64,000 bases of DNA from Zeus faber (GCA_960531495.1 OY482846.1:42636821-42700820); one strand, 5' to 3'; shown: positions 43,501 to 54,713, counted from the first letter of the stretch. Translations and numbers: made by a program. The notes: a model not told the origin generated them from the letters alone.

Positions 43501-45313
43501 AAAGCAATAATTCTTGTACATTCTTGAGACATTTATTATTTGCATTATTACTTCTAAGTAATAATACAATTAATAAAGGTCTCAAGAATGTATAGCATAA
43601 TTATTTCAATGAAATGCAAGAGAATTATTTAGATAGATGGATCACATGAAAAATTGGCAATAGAGAAATAGGCAATATAATAAAGATAAACTTAACTAGA
43701 AGATATAAAGAAATTACAATATACAATGAACTTAAATTGAATACATCAAATGTACCTCATAAAATAAATCGAATTAACCTAAATACTGAACATAATGCAA
43801 ACAATGAACAACACGCCAGAAAAATATACCTCCAAATAAAAAAGGACAAATACAAATTTCACAATATGTAACAAACCTTATGATAATGAATAAAATAAAC
43901 ATAAAAAATAAACCATAAAAAACAAGTGTTTGGTAATGTACAAATCACCTGTTTATCAACAGTAAGGCTGTACGCAATTCAAAACAATAGATGTCGTAGA
44001 AATACTTTCATAATAATGTTAATGCACATCTTCGCCCAAAGTAGTGCTGCTATTTCCTAGAGTTTATCTGGCAGCGGTTTGATCCTAGCGACAAAATGTA
44101 CCTATTGTAAGATAAGATAAACCCTCATTAGTCCCACAGCGGGGAAATGTACAATTGGAGTATGTACTCAGGCGGTAGAGCTGGTGGTCTAGTGATCTAA
44201 AGGTTGCTGGTTCGATCCCAGGCTCCTCCTGCTCGCCTGCTGTAGTGTCCTTGAGCAAGACACTTAACCCCTAATTGCTCCTGATGGCTGCGTCCGTCGG
44301 TGTTTGAACAATTGTAAGTCGCTTTGGATAAAAGCGTCTGCTAAATGAAATGTAATGTAAAATGTAATATTATACAGACAGCAATCTGCTCTGGACCTGT
44401 TGCTCACCGACATCCAGGGGGTTGGTCATGAACACGGCGTTGGCAGCCGCTCCGAATATGAGCTGGTGGTGCCAGGCGTCGGGCACCTCGTGACCCGGGG
44501 GCACAGCAAGCTGCAGGTTCATGGTGGCCACGGGCACGGCCCCCCGTCGAATCCAGCTGACCAGCCACGACACCAGCCGCACGCGCCGCCGTGGGTGGAG
44601 GTGGAAGAAGCGGCCGAGCACCTTCCCCTGGCTCAGCTGCTCCGCCCCTGAGATCAGCTGAGCATGAGTGGCGCCTGGAGAGCAGCATGAAAACAGAATA
44701 AAGAAAGGGAGGCCATGTACACATGGAGGCTGTTGAGTAAGGGATGGAGCATGCAGCCTTTAGCGCAAAATAACCCCCTTCAGAGTGATACTGATCACCC
44801 TGTCCGGGGGTTATTTTGCAATAACAACCATCTGGCTGCACATTATCTCCCTTAATTCACGGCTGCTTACTAAATAAAAGGAAAACTTTGAGACGGAAGA
44901 TTGATTTGAAATTATTTTATAACTAGTATGTCTAGTTTAAGAGCTTCCGCTAAGAAAAAAAGGCTCCACAGCGCCATGGAACCAACGTAGCAAACTACAA
45001 AATTTCCCTAAATATTACTGAACTATTTATATGTTTTGGGGGTATTGTTGTTGCTGTCTTGTTGATATGTTCTCCCCATACGAATATCCTATGGTTTCAC
45101 AGTAGTTCTGTAGAACTAACTCTATGTCCCTAAGTTCTTATTATATTTGTGTATCATTTTATATAATTTATTTTTAAACAGCTACATTTCCTAGAAACCG
45201 TTTAAAATGTGTTTCTTTCAAGTAAAATCCTTCAGGGCAGGATTGACTTACATTTCACCCAAAATGTAATTGCAACCCAAGCCCGTAGGTTGCATCAGCG
45301 TCCCAGACTTTGG

Positions 45314-45346
<33 letters not shown>

Positions 45347-45688
45347 CTTGAACTTCATAGAAACCAGCCTCATTTCAGATTCATTTTAGCTGTGTCTGTT
45401 TTTTACCGGCCTGGCTCCTGGACACCAGGTAGTCAGGCAGCGGCGCGTCGTTCCTCCTCAGACGCGTCTGCACGCAGCGGTCGGCGTCCTGCGGCTCCAC
45501 CTCCGTGTCCAGGATCCGCAGGACGTCCGTGACAGCCGTGGCCCCGCAGGCCGACGCCCCGATCTGCAGGGTCTGCCTCTCCAGTGCCTCCTGCAGGGAC
45601 CACAGCATGGCCCCGGGGACCGGGCCGGGGTCCGCCTCCCTCCCATCGGGGCTGGACTCACGAACTGCCTTCATACCAAGCAGAATGC
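40590..45688 (-). CDS. Unnamed gene, papain/C39-like cysteine peptidase-type protein, 3' four exons (5' exon not found)
   Basis: Exons on the minus strand: 45407-45688, 44408-44674, 43162-43314, 40590-40786. All three internal introns are GT-AG, phase 1, and together the exons give 299 residues to a TAG stop. The first visible exon also opens in phase 1 after a CAG acceptor, so at least one upstream exon is missing. Visible residues: Q42 then C48 in QIGASACGATAV; HH163-164 in AWHHQLIFG; N179 and D182 in TNPLD. The Gln-Cys spacing of 6 equals that of papain Q19/C25 and of C39 peptidases, where Gln forms the oxyanion hole. The last exon encodes eight Glu in a row from a (GAG)n run. I do not recognise the family name. 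Exon structure is seen; peptidase-like fold is inference; substrate unknown. It lies upstream of GART on the same strand. Confidence 0.75.
40741..40763 (-). repeat. Coding (GAG)n run giving eight glutamates
   Basis: In the last exon of the peptidase-like gene (40590-40786), just after QVKRMVL. Probably length-variable between individuals. Confidence 0.9.
40925..41185 (-). repeat. Interspersed repeat A, copy 4 (inverted)
   Basis: Reverse complement shows GAGTGACTCATCAAGAACCG and the GAATTCCATTC-like block. It lies in the last intron of the peptidase-like gene, beside a LINE tail. Confidence 0.6.
41190..42895 (-). mobile_element. LINE copy with large internal deletion (endonuclease joined to 3' end)
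   Basis: Minus strand: the 5' end matches the 5' end of the copy at 57540. An endonuclease-type N-terminal frame follows (ILLANVQSLENKMDELRARI, CLTETWLNP, VVTGDFN), then at about 42060 it jumps directly to the family's C-terminal end (RILKSFYSGAVESIL, TAWFGNCTAQDRRALQRVV). The reverse transcriptase core is absent. The element ends in the (ATTCAAG)-type tail at about 41190-41215. It sits in the last intron of the peptidase-like gene, same orientation. Confidence 0.85.
43340..43430 (-). mobile_element. Retroposon 3' tail, (GATAA)n
   Basis: GATAAGATAAGATAAGATAG then AACCCCCGAAGGGGAAATTTG, a minus-strand fish LINE/SINE end. Intron of the peptidase-like gene. Confidence 0.5.
43517..43592. repeat. 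Near-perfect 37-bp hairpin (pre-miRNA-sized or MITE)
   Basis: Arms 43517-43553 and 43556-43592 pair with about three mismatches; the outer 14 pairs are perfect (TACATTCTTGAGAC with GTCTCAAGAATGTA). It lies in the intron between exons 44408-44674 and 43162-43314 of the peptidase-like gene. Confidence 0.85.
44155..44362 (+). mobile_element. tRNA-derived SINE, copy 2
   Basis: Pol III B-box-like GGTTCGATCCC, then the conserved core CTTGAGCAAGACACTTAACC and tail GTCGCTTTGGATAAAAGCGT with ATGTAATGTAA end. Intron of the peptidase-like gene. Confidence 0.88.
44741..44851. repeat. Foldback family C, copy 4
   Basis: GCGCAAAATAACCCCC ... GGGGGTTATTTTGCAATAAC with GCTGCACATTATC at the right end. The segment after it (44855-44935) is the inverted form of the AT-rich segment that precedes copies 1-3. 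It lies in an intron of the peptidase-like gene. Confidence 0.7.
45318..45347. repeat. (CAA)n microsatellite
   Basis: Ten CAA triplets, about 60 bases past the donor of exon 45407-45688 on the minus strand. Confidence 0.95.
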
Positions 45689-46740
45689 CTGGGAATAGAG
45701 CCATCACTTATTACATCGGGTTCAATCTGGCATTACAAAATTTAATTCAGGGACTTTCGAGTACTGTTTTAAGCACAATTTTTTTCTTTTCGTTTTCAAG
45801 GCCTTCAACACAAAACAAATTAAAAAAAATTAAACGTCATTTTTGTTGATAAAAACATAATATGACCTTAGTCTCATTGTCTAATACATACTGTACACAG
45901 ACACACACAATCTCATTTGAAGCCACTATTATAAGTCTCGGTGCTGGATTAAATTTGCATTTCCCCGGTGAAACATTTTTTTTTTTTTTATCACGTTATG
46001 TTTTGAAAACCAAAAAAATAAAGATAAACAAACAGTGGGAATATCACAGGTTTTCAATGACCGCACTTCAGCCTAAAGGGGGCTATTTTCAAGGAATTCC
46101 TGTACTAAATTTTCTGAGGACGTAATTCAAACACTGTGCATGGTCATTACATAGTTGTTACGTATCGTAATATTTTCATAAAATCTTTACAACACTCGCT
46201 TCCATCCACATACAAGTGGACTTTTATCTGTAACCGAGGTTGGAAATTGGTTGGAGTTGAGGAAACTTGTGTACCTGGAATTTTATGTTTCGATCTTTCA
46301 ATCGTTCATGCCAATAAAAGGGGCCCTTTGCAATGCATTGACATGTATTATTAAGCTATTTGGCAAAACAATAAAAAAAAATACAACTGCCAATTCAAAT
46401 TGTTAATCGCTAATAATTTGATCGGCTATGAAAATGTCTTGATCGATCGCCCCTGACTGGGAATATAAATAATAAACTATTTATTAAGACACCCCCCCCC
46501 CCACCAAAAAAGAAACCAAAACAAAACAATAATCATGACTACACAACTACGTGGGTAAGCCTACGCTGGTCTCGAACAGCACTGTGCCTTTTTTTTTTAA
46601 ATCGTGAGAGCAAACCAGGAGGATGCGGCTGAAAGGTTTGAGAATTTGAGCACAAAAATGATGAAAAATGATGATGAGGTTAATGACGAGGACGCTAAAC
46701 GTCCCATCAACGCTGCCGGGTTTTCAAGTGTGTTGTCCTC

Positions 46741-46748
46741 ACACACAC

Positions 46749-46802
<54 letters not shown>
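46741..46802. repeat. (CA)n microsatellite
   Basis: CA dinucleotides with one ACAACA interruption. Confidence 0.97.
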
Positions 46803-46804
<2 letters not shown>

Positions 46805-46889
46805 TTTTTCCTTCCCAATAACCTTCAAGATGAGGCAATATGCAAAGTAATCAATCGATAATCAATCAACGACACCTGAAACTTGCTCC

Positions 46890-47015
46890 ACGTGAGCGTG
46901 CGTCCCGGCGTGCGAGCGAAACAGCCTCGAAACGAAACACTGCGCATGCGCAAGCGCACGTCGTCGCTGGCTTGGTCTCCGCTTCTCCGGCGACGCGCGC
47001 CCCCTGCTGGCCAGG
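46890..47015 (-). promoter_or_regulatory. Probable promoter of the cysteine-peptidase-like gene
   Basis: A CpG-dense patch with a perfect palindromic NRF1-like site (TGCGCATGCGCA, about 46950-46961), CACGTG-type and CGCACG strings, and a strong CTCF-like site at its edge. It lies 1.2 kb upstream of the first visible exon of the 40,590-45,688 gene and is the only such patch nearby, so it most likely drives that gene. The first exon may be here, but I could not fix a start codon. Confidence 0.45.
46995..47013 (-). promoter_or_regulatory. CTCF-like motif
   Basis: The minus strand reads TGGCCAGCAGGGGGCGCGC, matching the vertebrate 19-bp CTCF core at all but about three weakly constrained positions. 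It sits at the edge of the CpG-rich patch. Confidence 0.5.
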
Positions 47016-47189
47016 CTTATGTTTGGCGGAAAATAAACAAGTTATGAATAAACGTCATTGATTGACGTCGAAAAATGTCAACTTTTAAATTTTGTATCAG
47101 ACTTAGATGTCCTAATAACGGATTTCAAACGGACTGATTATATACACGATGAATGAATATTATAAATATAATATGTCTATTTATATATT

Positions 47190-47272
47190 TACACTTCAAA
47201 TTACATTTCACTGCATATATGTATGGAAGTATGTATATGTATGTGACAAATAAAAAAAAAATCTTGAATATT
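47190..47272 (+). mobile_element. LINE 3'-tail fragment
   Basis: CACTGCATATATGTATGGAAG ... TGACAAATAAAA...TCTTGAA is the plus-strand form of the tail seen at 41190-41280 on the minus strand. Confidence 0.65.
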
Positions 47273-47299
47273 TATAATATATATATATTATTATAAATG

Positions 47300-49741
47300 T
47301 ACAGGGACAGAGTAGAGTGACGCGCGGAGCAACAGGACACCAGACACCTGTGGCAGGGGCTGTTGACTATTACGAACTACAACAGCAGCTCCTCCCCAGC
47401 CACGAGTGTGGACGCCTCCCTAGCCGACGAACTGAACGACTTTAATTGCGCGGTTTCAGGCTGGCAACAGCACCGCTAGCTCACCAGTTAATTGGGGTTA
47501 CACCGCTGGGGATGAGCGCGCACTCTCAGTGTATGAGCAGGACGTCAGGAGGGCTCTGGTGCCGTCAGGCGGGCTGAGGAAAGCTGCGGGCTCAGGTGGC
47601 ATATCTGGGCGAGTGCTGAGGACCTGTGCTTACCAGCTAGACCAGGTGCTCACTCGGATATTCAATGCCTCCCTGGCCGAGTCGGTGGTCCCGTCCTGCT
47701 TCAAGAGGTCCACCGTTATTCCTGTCCCGAAGAACTTCTCCCCAGCCTGTCTGAAGGACTACCATCCGGTGGATCTTACCTCAGTGGTCACAAAATGCTT
47801 CGAGAGGCTGATTAAGGATTACATCTGCACCTCCCGTCCCCACACATCGGACCCACTGCAGTTTGCTTACCGGCATAACACATCTATGGGTGACGCGGTC
47901 CCTAGGTACTGCAGACCACGCTCACGCACCTGGATGGAACAGAAGGGGGCCTATGTGAGATTGCTGTTCATCGACTATAGTTCAGCTTTCAACACTATAG
48001 TCCCCACCAGACTGGCTGTCAAGCTGCAGGAGCTAGGACTGAACCCTCCGCTGTGTGCCTGGATCCTGGACTTCCTCACACCCAGGCCCCAGGAGGTTAG
48101 GGTTAGGGAGTCACATGTCCAGCACCCCCACCCTGAAAACAGGATACCCCCCAAGGCTGCGTCCTCAGCCCCCTACTGTACCCCTACTGTACTCCCTGTA
48201 CACACATGACTGTCTGGCCAGGTCCAGCTCTAACACCATCATCAAGTTTGCTGACGGCACCGTCCTTGTGGGCCTGATCAACAACGATGTTAAGGCCTCC
48301 CGCACGGAGGTGGCTAACCTGTCACTCTGGTGCCAGGACAACAGCCTCTTCCTGAACGTCAGCAAAACTAAGGAGCTGATGGTGGACTTTAGGAGAGGAT
48401 TACAACTGAGGACGCACGCACCCTTGGTGATTAATGGGGCTTCCATCGACAGGGTGAGCAGCTTCAAGTGATTGGGAGTCCACATCATGAAGGATTTAAC
48501 ATGGACTTCACATACAGACACTCTGGTGTGAAAGGCGAGGCAGCATCTTTACCACCTCAGGCAGCTGAAGAAATTCAATGTCTCGGTGAGGATCCTCAAG
48601 TCCTTCTACTCTGGAGCAGTGGAGAGCATCCTGACAGCCAACACCACTGCCTGGTTTTAGAACTGTACTGCTCAGGACAGGCGGGCCCAACATACCACTG
48701 GAACTACCCTCCCCTCCCTGCAGGACTTATACACCAGGAGGTGTAGTAGCAGAGCCCGCAGGATCATGAAGGATCCTCACCACCCCAACAACGCACTGTT
48801 CCTGTTGGATGTGGTCAAGTGAACCCAATCACAGGACACACACGGTTTTAGGAGTTTGTACACAGGTTTAATGTGTAGACAAACAGCGAGTCAGGAACAG
48901 GCAACAGAAAGGGGGATCAGGAACCAGCAGGGACTCAGGAACTGGAAGGGAATCGGGGCCCAGGGGCCGGCAGGGAATCAGGAATCAGGAACTGAGAGTT
49001 CGGGGCATACACTCAGGGAAAAATGCAGGACCATAAATACTAACACATGCGAGAAGACATGCACATCCGACCCCGACAGAGTGAATGGGACCAGGTTAAA
49101 TACAAAAGGAGTAATGAGGAAGGTGAAGACAGGTGGTGAGACTACTAACTGGGGACACGTGTGCAGTGACAGGGACGTCAGACAGACAGAGCTAGAGAGG
49201 GGCATAGGGACCTATAGACAGATGGAGGGAGCTAGAGAGGGCTAGAGGGAGACAGAGACAGACAGACCCAGAGCAGACAGAGGGAGCCAGAGAGGGACAG
49301 AGGGACCTAGAGGCAGACAGACAGGGAATCAAGGCAGGGCAGGATGCTGACAGTTCCAGCTGCTGCGGTCAGGCAACCGACTAATTGTACTGTAAGTAGT
49401 ATACTGTACTGCATACTGTATCACTGTTCTGGGTTACTGCAAAGTGCGCTGTATTGCTGTTCTGTTCGGTGTTACTGTATTGCTGTGTCGTACTGTTGTA
49501 TACTGTGCTGTCTATATCCATACTCACTTTATTCACATGCGCTTTACTGCAAATATCTGTATATACAAATAGCCTATCCCATATAGATAATTCTATTCCC
49601 TTTAATTCTATTTTGTACCACCACTTTGTATTACCCTTTTGAGTCTTATTTAATTTTAATTTTATTTTATTTACATTATTCTCTTCACTAACTGCATTAC
49701 ATTACAAATAAACCTCTTCAATCTTGAATTGAATCTTGAAA
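47300..49741 (+). mobile_element. 5'-truncated LINE copy, interrupted by a solo LTR
   Basis: Begins inside the family at the AGCAACAGGACAC segment that matches 59060 of the fuller copy. The frame 47529-48209 has [22 protein letters not shown], and 48228-48470 has NTIIKFADG (catalytic second Asp changed to Gly) and [20 protein letters not shown]. The 3' end includes LYTRRCSSRARRIMKDPHHPN, is broken at 48803 by a 550-bp LTR, resumes at 49353 and ends in an (ATCTTGAA)n tail at 49741. Confidence 0.85.
48803..49352 (-). mobile_element. Solo LTR (550 bp) with 5-bp target duplication GTTCC
   Basis: Starts TGTTGGATGT and ends GATGCTGACA (TGT...ACA termini). It is flanked by GTTCC at 48798-48802 and 49353-49357. 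Removing the LTR and one GTTCC restores the LINE sequence as found at 60505-60530. On the minus strand there is a TATTTAA box (about 49094-49103) and downstream an ATTAAA (48872-48867), so the LTR points leftwards. No internal retroviral sequence remains. Confidence 0.88.
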
Positions 49742-49967
49742 TGTCACAGCCCAGCTCCTTAGCTGTGACCGAAATGGGAGAGCAGACGGATTTACAAGTG
49801 AGGAATAGGTCCTAAGCATATTTATTTCCAACAAAACACAAGGAACAGAAAAAATGTTGAAGTCAGTAACCAGCCATGTGGGCATGTGTGAAAATGTCTG
49901 CAGCCAACAAAAGAGAACTACAGCCGTGCCCGCAAGGGAAGGGGCCTCCGTGGAAGTCTCTCTCTAT

Positions 49968-50095
49968 CTCTCTCAAGTTCAAGTTCAAGATATTATTTGT
50001 CACATACATACACATACGGTCATATATATATGCAGTGAAATGTCATGACACCCGGTGATTACCCACAATAAGCTCTAACCCTCTCTTTATGTATG
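49968..50095 (-). mobile_element. LINE 3'-tail fragment
   Basis: CAAGTTCAAGTTCAAGATAT then TTATTTGTCACATACATAC and GCAGTGAAATGTCATG: minus-strand 3' end of the same family as 41190-41290. Confidence 0.7.
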
Positions 50096-50099
50096 TATA

Positions 50100-52230
50100 T
50101 AATATGTATATACATACGTATTATGTAATTGTTTATTTTATTTTCTGTTGATTTTGTCTATAGACCAATCTCATTTTGTATTTTATTATGTTGTATTATA
50201 TATACACATACAAACAGACCAATTTCCTACTTTTTAAAATCAGAATGTGAATTGCTAATCAATTGTCAGTTGTATTCATAACAATTTGTATATATTCCAC
50301 TTATTTATTTACTTTTTTTTAAACTTTTTATTATTGTTGCGAATAATGTGAGCTGCTGTAACACCTCCGGCGATGAATAAAAACCAAATGATAAACCCAG
50401 CAAATCCATCGAGGGATCAACTTCCATTTGGATAAATGTGTTTTGTTGAATACATTCCAGTGGTAATTAGGGAAGAATGTACACGACGAACATGACAAAA
50501 GTGTGAACATGCACAGGTAACGATCAACCATTTAATTAGACTGGCTATTTTGGTGTACGGAATTCATAAAGATCCATGTGTTGGGTAATGAAAGCAGTGA
50601 CAGCAGCAGCAGAAATACAGTGACATCTGGCCGAGAGCGATGGCGGACCAGGCTAACAGGAAATGGAATACGTGTCCCTGAAATGTCCAAAATGCTTTAG
50701 TGTGTATTTGGAACCCTCAAAAGGTTCTATGATCGGAAAAAATACTGTTGTTGTTTTTATTTGTCTGTTGCAACAAATCACTTTATAATGGTTTCTGCTG
50801 GCTGGCAGGTGTCTGTTATAACCCTATATGGGGATGCCTTCAGCACAGATCTGGTAAATGTTCGAAATCAATGCCCGGATTTAACAATGAGACAAATTAA
50901 ACAAATGGGGACAAGCGAGAGCCTTTCGATAAATTTGCTTAATTTTAATGCTTAGTTTATCTATTTACGCAGCTTTAATTTTTACACACAGATTCTTGCT
51001 GTGTTCTGCCTCCCACGTCTCATTCGTTATTTTCCTATATCAGGACCCCGCCGGCATCAGCACATCACTTACGATGACCTATAATGGTGAGAACCAAAAC
51101 AACACAAGATCAAAAAAAGGTATCTATCCCTAGAAGTACATAATAATAATAATAATTATTATTATTATTATAATAATTATTATTATTATTATAAATATAG
51201 CTCAGCAATACATGGGGTCCAGTTTAGTTGTGGTTGGTAGGTAGATTCTCTGAAACCCAACATAATAACAATAATAATAATAATGAGTCTTTATAATAAC
51301 CAGAAAGAGAGAGATGAACTTTTCAAATGAACTCAATCACAGAGTAATTATAAAATATATCATTATCCTAGTTATGAAGAAATTCAATGGAACACATCAA
51401 TATCAATCCCACAAATACAATTTAAATAATACCCATTACTGTGTTTCGATAAACACACTTAATTTCAAAGCCTAACTCTTAAGCAATGGATGGTTTTAAC
51501 CAAGCCCACAACATTGAAGTGTCCCCAAGTGTCCTTCTGTTATGGCTGTTTTAGGTCATGGTAATATTTTATACATTTTGTGTGTACTAGGTCACCGTAC
51601 TTGGTCAATTCCCACAACACCTATGTAGCTATTTTGTTCCAAGTTTGAATAATATCTACGGCCTGAGCTCAAACAGCTGCATTTTTATGGAAGTCTCCAA
51701 GGTGGCAAGGGAATAATTTCGAGGCAAAAACAAGCTTTTCAGTTCTCTGGCTTCCGTTTGGAACGAGCTAGAAAACACCCCAAAACTGCAGCAGTTTACC
51801 TCTGAATATGTTCAGAGTGATGGTTAAAACTCTTTGTCATAAATGATGTATGGAAATGATGTATTCTCTACAATTCTATAACATAAAAATAAAGTAAAAT
51901 AAATAAATTCAAAAAAATATAAAAAAAATGAAATCCATGAAAAAGATCAAATACAATAGTTGACACTCGACAGTTTCTTCACATTCAAAGAAAATACAAA
52001 CAAAACATATCTCGATATTGAAAAAGTGAAAAAAAAAAAAAAAAAAAAAAAAGTAAAAATAACCAAATTCTAAACCCTGAAAAAAGTAAAAGTTAAAAGC
52101 TGAAAAAAAAAAAATTATAAAAATTAATTATTATTAAAAATTATAAATTATTAAAAAAAAATATTTATATATAATAATATATAATAAAATTATATATTAT
52201 TATATATAAATTATAATTATGTTTGGAATC
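50100..52230. other. Non-coding AT-rich stretch
   Basis: No exon that I can support. Contains (TAA)/(ATT) runs at 51141-51195 and 51266-51284, A-runs at 52030-52053 and a very AT-rich block at 52100-52220. Confidence 0.5.
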
Positions 52231-52436
52231 CCACCTGTGGCGTGACGTTGTACGCCGCGCGGCCGCCAGATGGAAGTGTTGCTGCACTTCAGAGCCCCGA
52301 ACAGAAATGACAGGACTGCGTTACAGGAGCAGGAGCGTCACATCTAAAATGTGGCAGTATGGCTGAGATGACATCGATACTGATGTGGTGAAATAGCCTG
52401 AAGCGTGTAGTGTGTGTCCCCCACAACACACGCACG

Positions 52437-52561
<125 letters not shown>

Positions 52562-52711
52562 CTGTATTGGAGAAAAGTCTTCGATAGGCCTCAAATCACA
52601 TCCAGTGGAGTTACTTGGAAAGCATCATAGAGCTACAGAATAAGAAATAAATAAAACGGGATGATGTGATTCAGAGGCCTGCTTTTGCACGCGTCTTTGG
52701 GTGGCGCTGTC

Positions 52712-52783
52712 ATGGCGCGTCGTTCCAAGGTTACTACCCTCCACCCCCCCAGCCTCCCGTCGGCCGCCGCAAAGCTCCGGAGG
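52712..52783 (+). CDS. Possible first coding exon of an unidentified gene (24 codons)
   Basis: ATG at 52712 opens 24 codons (MARRSKVTTLHPPSLPSAAA then KLRR) ending in AGG followed by a strong donor GTGAGT. The surroundings are GC- and CpG-richer than the neighbourhood, with no TATA. I do not recognise the peptide and could not find a following exon in phase, so this could equally be the start of a non-coding RNA or chance. Confidence 0.25.
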
Positions 52784-53059
52784 GTGAGTGTGATTAAAAC
52801 CGACCCGGCTCTCCGAGCGCGGCTCCTCGAGTCCGATGTGAAGTGTGTCAGACGAAAAAGGATGACAGGTGGTGGGGGGGATCTTCACAGGTCTGCGATG
52901 AAAGAGAAGGGGAGAAAAGGTGCGTGAGGGAAGGCAAGGGAGAAAGGGGGAGGAGAGGAGGGCAAGAAGGGCTGTCTCTTGATTTTAAAAAGAAGAGAAG
53001 TAAAACTCAGGATCAGTCGGACTGCCCTAAAGTCATCTCACCGGTTGACATTTGAGAGA

Positions 53060-54330
53060 ATCAAAATGAGCGGCTCGTTACGGCGTTTTGACAGCGGCAG
53101 TGGTGGACAGTGGTTTTGCGCATGAAATTCAACCGCCGCACGGAAAACATAGCAGTGGCGAGTAACGATCTAATAAGATTAGCTTTGAAAACATTTGAAT
53201 GACTCGCATTTGGCTTGCAACAACAGCTGATGATGCTGTGACCCATGGGACATTGGTGGTGTGAGGTCCTCAATTTCCCCTCTGGGTTCAGCAAGGTCTT
53301 ATCTTTGCAGTTTGCCATTTCAGGACAAAAGCCCAGCGAGGGAAAATCCGGGTTCCAAAGTAAAATTCCACTCCGGGATTTTGATCGAACCGGCGGTGCA
53401 ACTGATGAGTGAAATCAGCTGAATTGGTGCATGGCCGGAGCAATAAACTGGAAGAACTGAGAAATTTCCACCTCAGATATTCGGTATGGGGTATATAATT
53501 CTATTGTGGATAGGCCTGCACCCGCGGTCGGCTCAAAATGGCCCCCACCAGTTGAGCACCATGGCAATATATTGTAATTCTCCCTGTAAAACGAGACTTA
53601 TGGTTTGCCGCCAATGTCGAAAAACGCAATTTGGATATAAGAGCTTCATATACACTCAACACCGCATGCGGCTGCGATGTGTTTTGGGGCGTGTTATTCA
53701 TCTTTCCTTGCATATTTGAATCATAGTTGGTACATACTGATTTCAAATAGGTCGAATCATTCTGTGGAATCAAAGAAAATATAAGATGAGCGGGGTTCTA
53801 TAATTAGCTTTTCCCCCCACCACCGGTGATAACGGTTCTTTTGTTTTATCGGTTCCAGTAAAACCAATACCCAATAATCATTAGTAGGACCTTGTTGCAC
53901 TCCAAAACCGCTCTCCAGCAAAGTGAGCAATCCCTCCAAACCCTTTTAACCAAACCCCAAATGTGTGGGGAAAAAGTAGAAGTGATGAATTAATTGTGAA
54001 TTTGCCATTGCTATAGCCCCTGTGGGCATCCATTTAGAATAAACCGGGAGGGGAGGCAGAGTCTATTTAAAACTCCCCGACCTCTTGATGTGCGGTGTCT
54101 CTGCGGGGATTGACAGGATTAGGCAGAGTCTCTCAGGTAGGGTGATTCATAACAAATAGGAGAAACGCTCACAAAATGCTCATGAGAGAGCATTAGCAGT
54201 ACAAAGAGGAGGGAACTTGTCCACAGTCTGTTTTGGGGTCAGAAAGACATATGTTGTATCAGCGCAGGGAGGTAAGTTGTTACTATACATGTACTCACTG
54301 ACATGCACTTGAGTAAATCTTCTAAAGAAA
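53060..54330. other. Non-coding stretch, nothing firmly recognised
   Basis: Moderately complex sequence without exon signatures or named repeats, other than an AATTTCCCCTCTGGG string near 53271 that resembles a retroposon tail. Confidence 0.4.
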
Positions 54331-54522
54331 CGGGGGACGGTAGCTGAGGAGGTAGAGCTGGTCGTCTAGTAATCGAAAGGTTGCTGGTTCGATCCCAGGC
54401 TCCTCCTGCTAGCATGCTGTAGTGGCCTTGAGCAAGACACTTAACTCCTGATGGCTGCGTCCGTCGGTGTTTGAGTAATTGTAAGTCGCTTTGGATAAAA
54501 GCATCTGCTTAATGAAATTGAA
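54331..54522 (+). mobile_element. tRNA-derived SINE, copy 3
   Basis: A-box-like TAGCTGAGGAGGTAGAGC and B box GGTTCGATCCC (54386-54396), then the same core and tail. The head is the best preserved of the three. Confidence 0.88.
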
Positions 54523-54713
54523 CCGTTTTTGAAACACTACTCGTGAACGGAAGTACTAGGAAATGGTGGCATCCGTTTATTTAATTGAAACAACATTGGC
54601 GTCCACCTGAAAGGTGCAGGCGCTAAGATAACTATATACAGAAGCAAGTAACTAGAGTAAAAACATCTCAACAACATTCCTTCATCACGGCTGTTAACAG
54701 AGACTGAAGAAGT

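Noticed and set aside
47529..48209. 226-codon frame as a cellular gene
   Set aside because: Matches LINE reverse transcriptase motifs and the other two copies of the family in the window.
48856..49245. 129-codon frame inside the solo LTR
   Set aside because: No homology to a known protein; it lies wholly within LTR regulatory sequence bounded by a target-site duplication.
54386..54396. tRNA-gene-like A and B boxes at 18,222, 44,155 and 54,331
   Set aside because: All three carry the same downstream core and fish SINE tail, so they are SINE copies and not tRNA genes.
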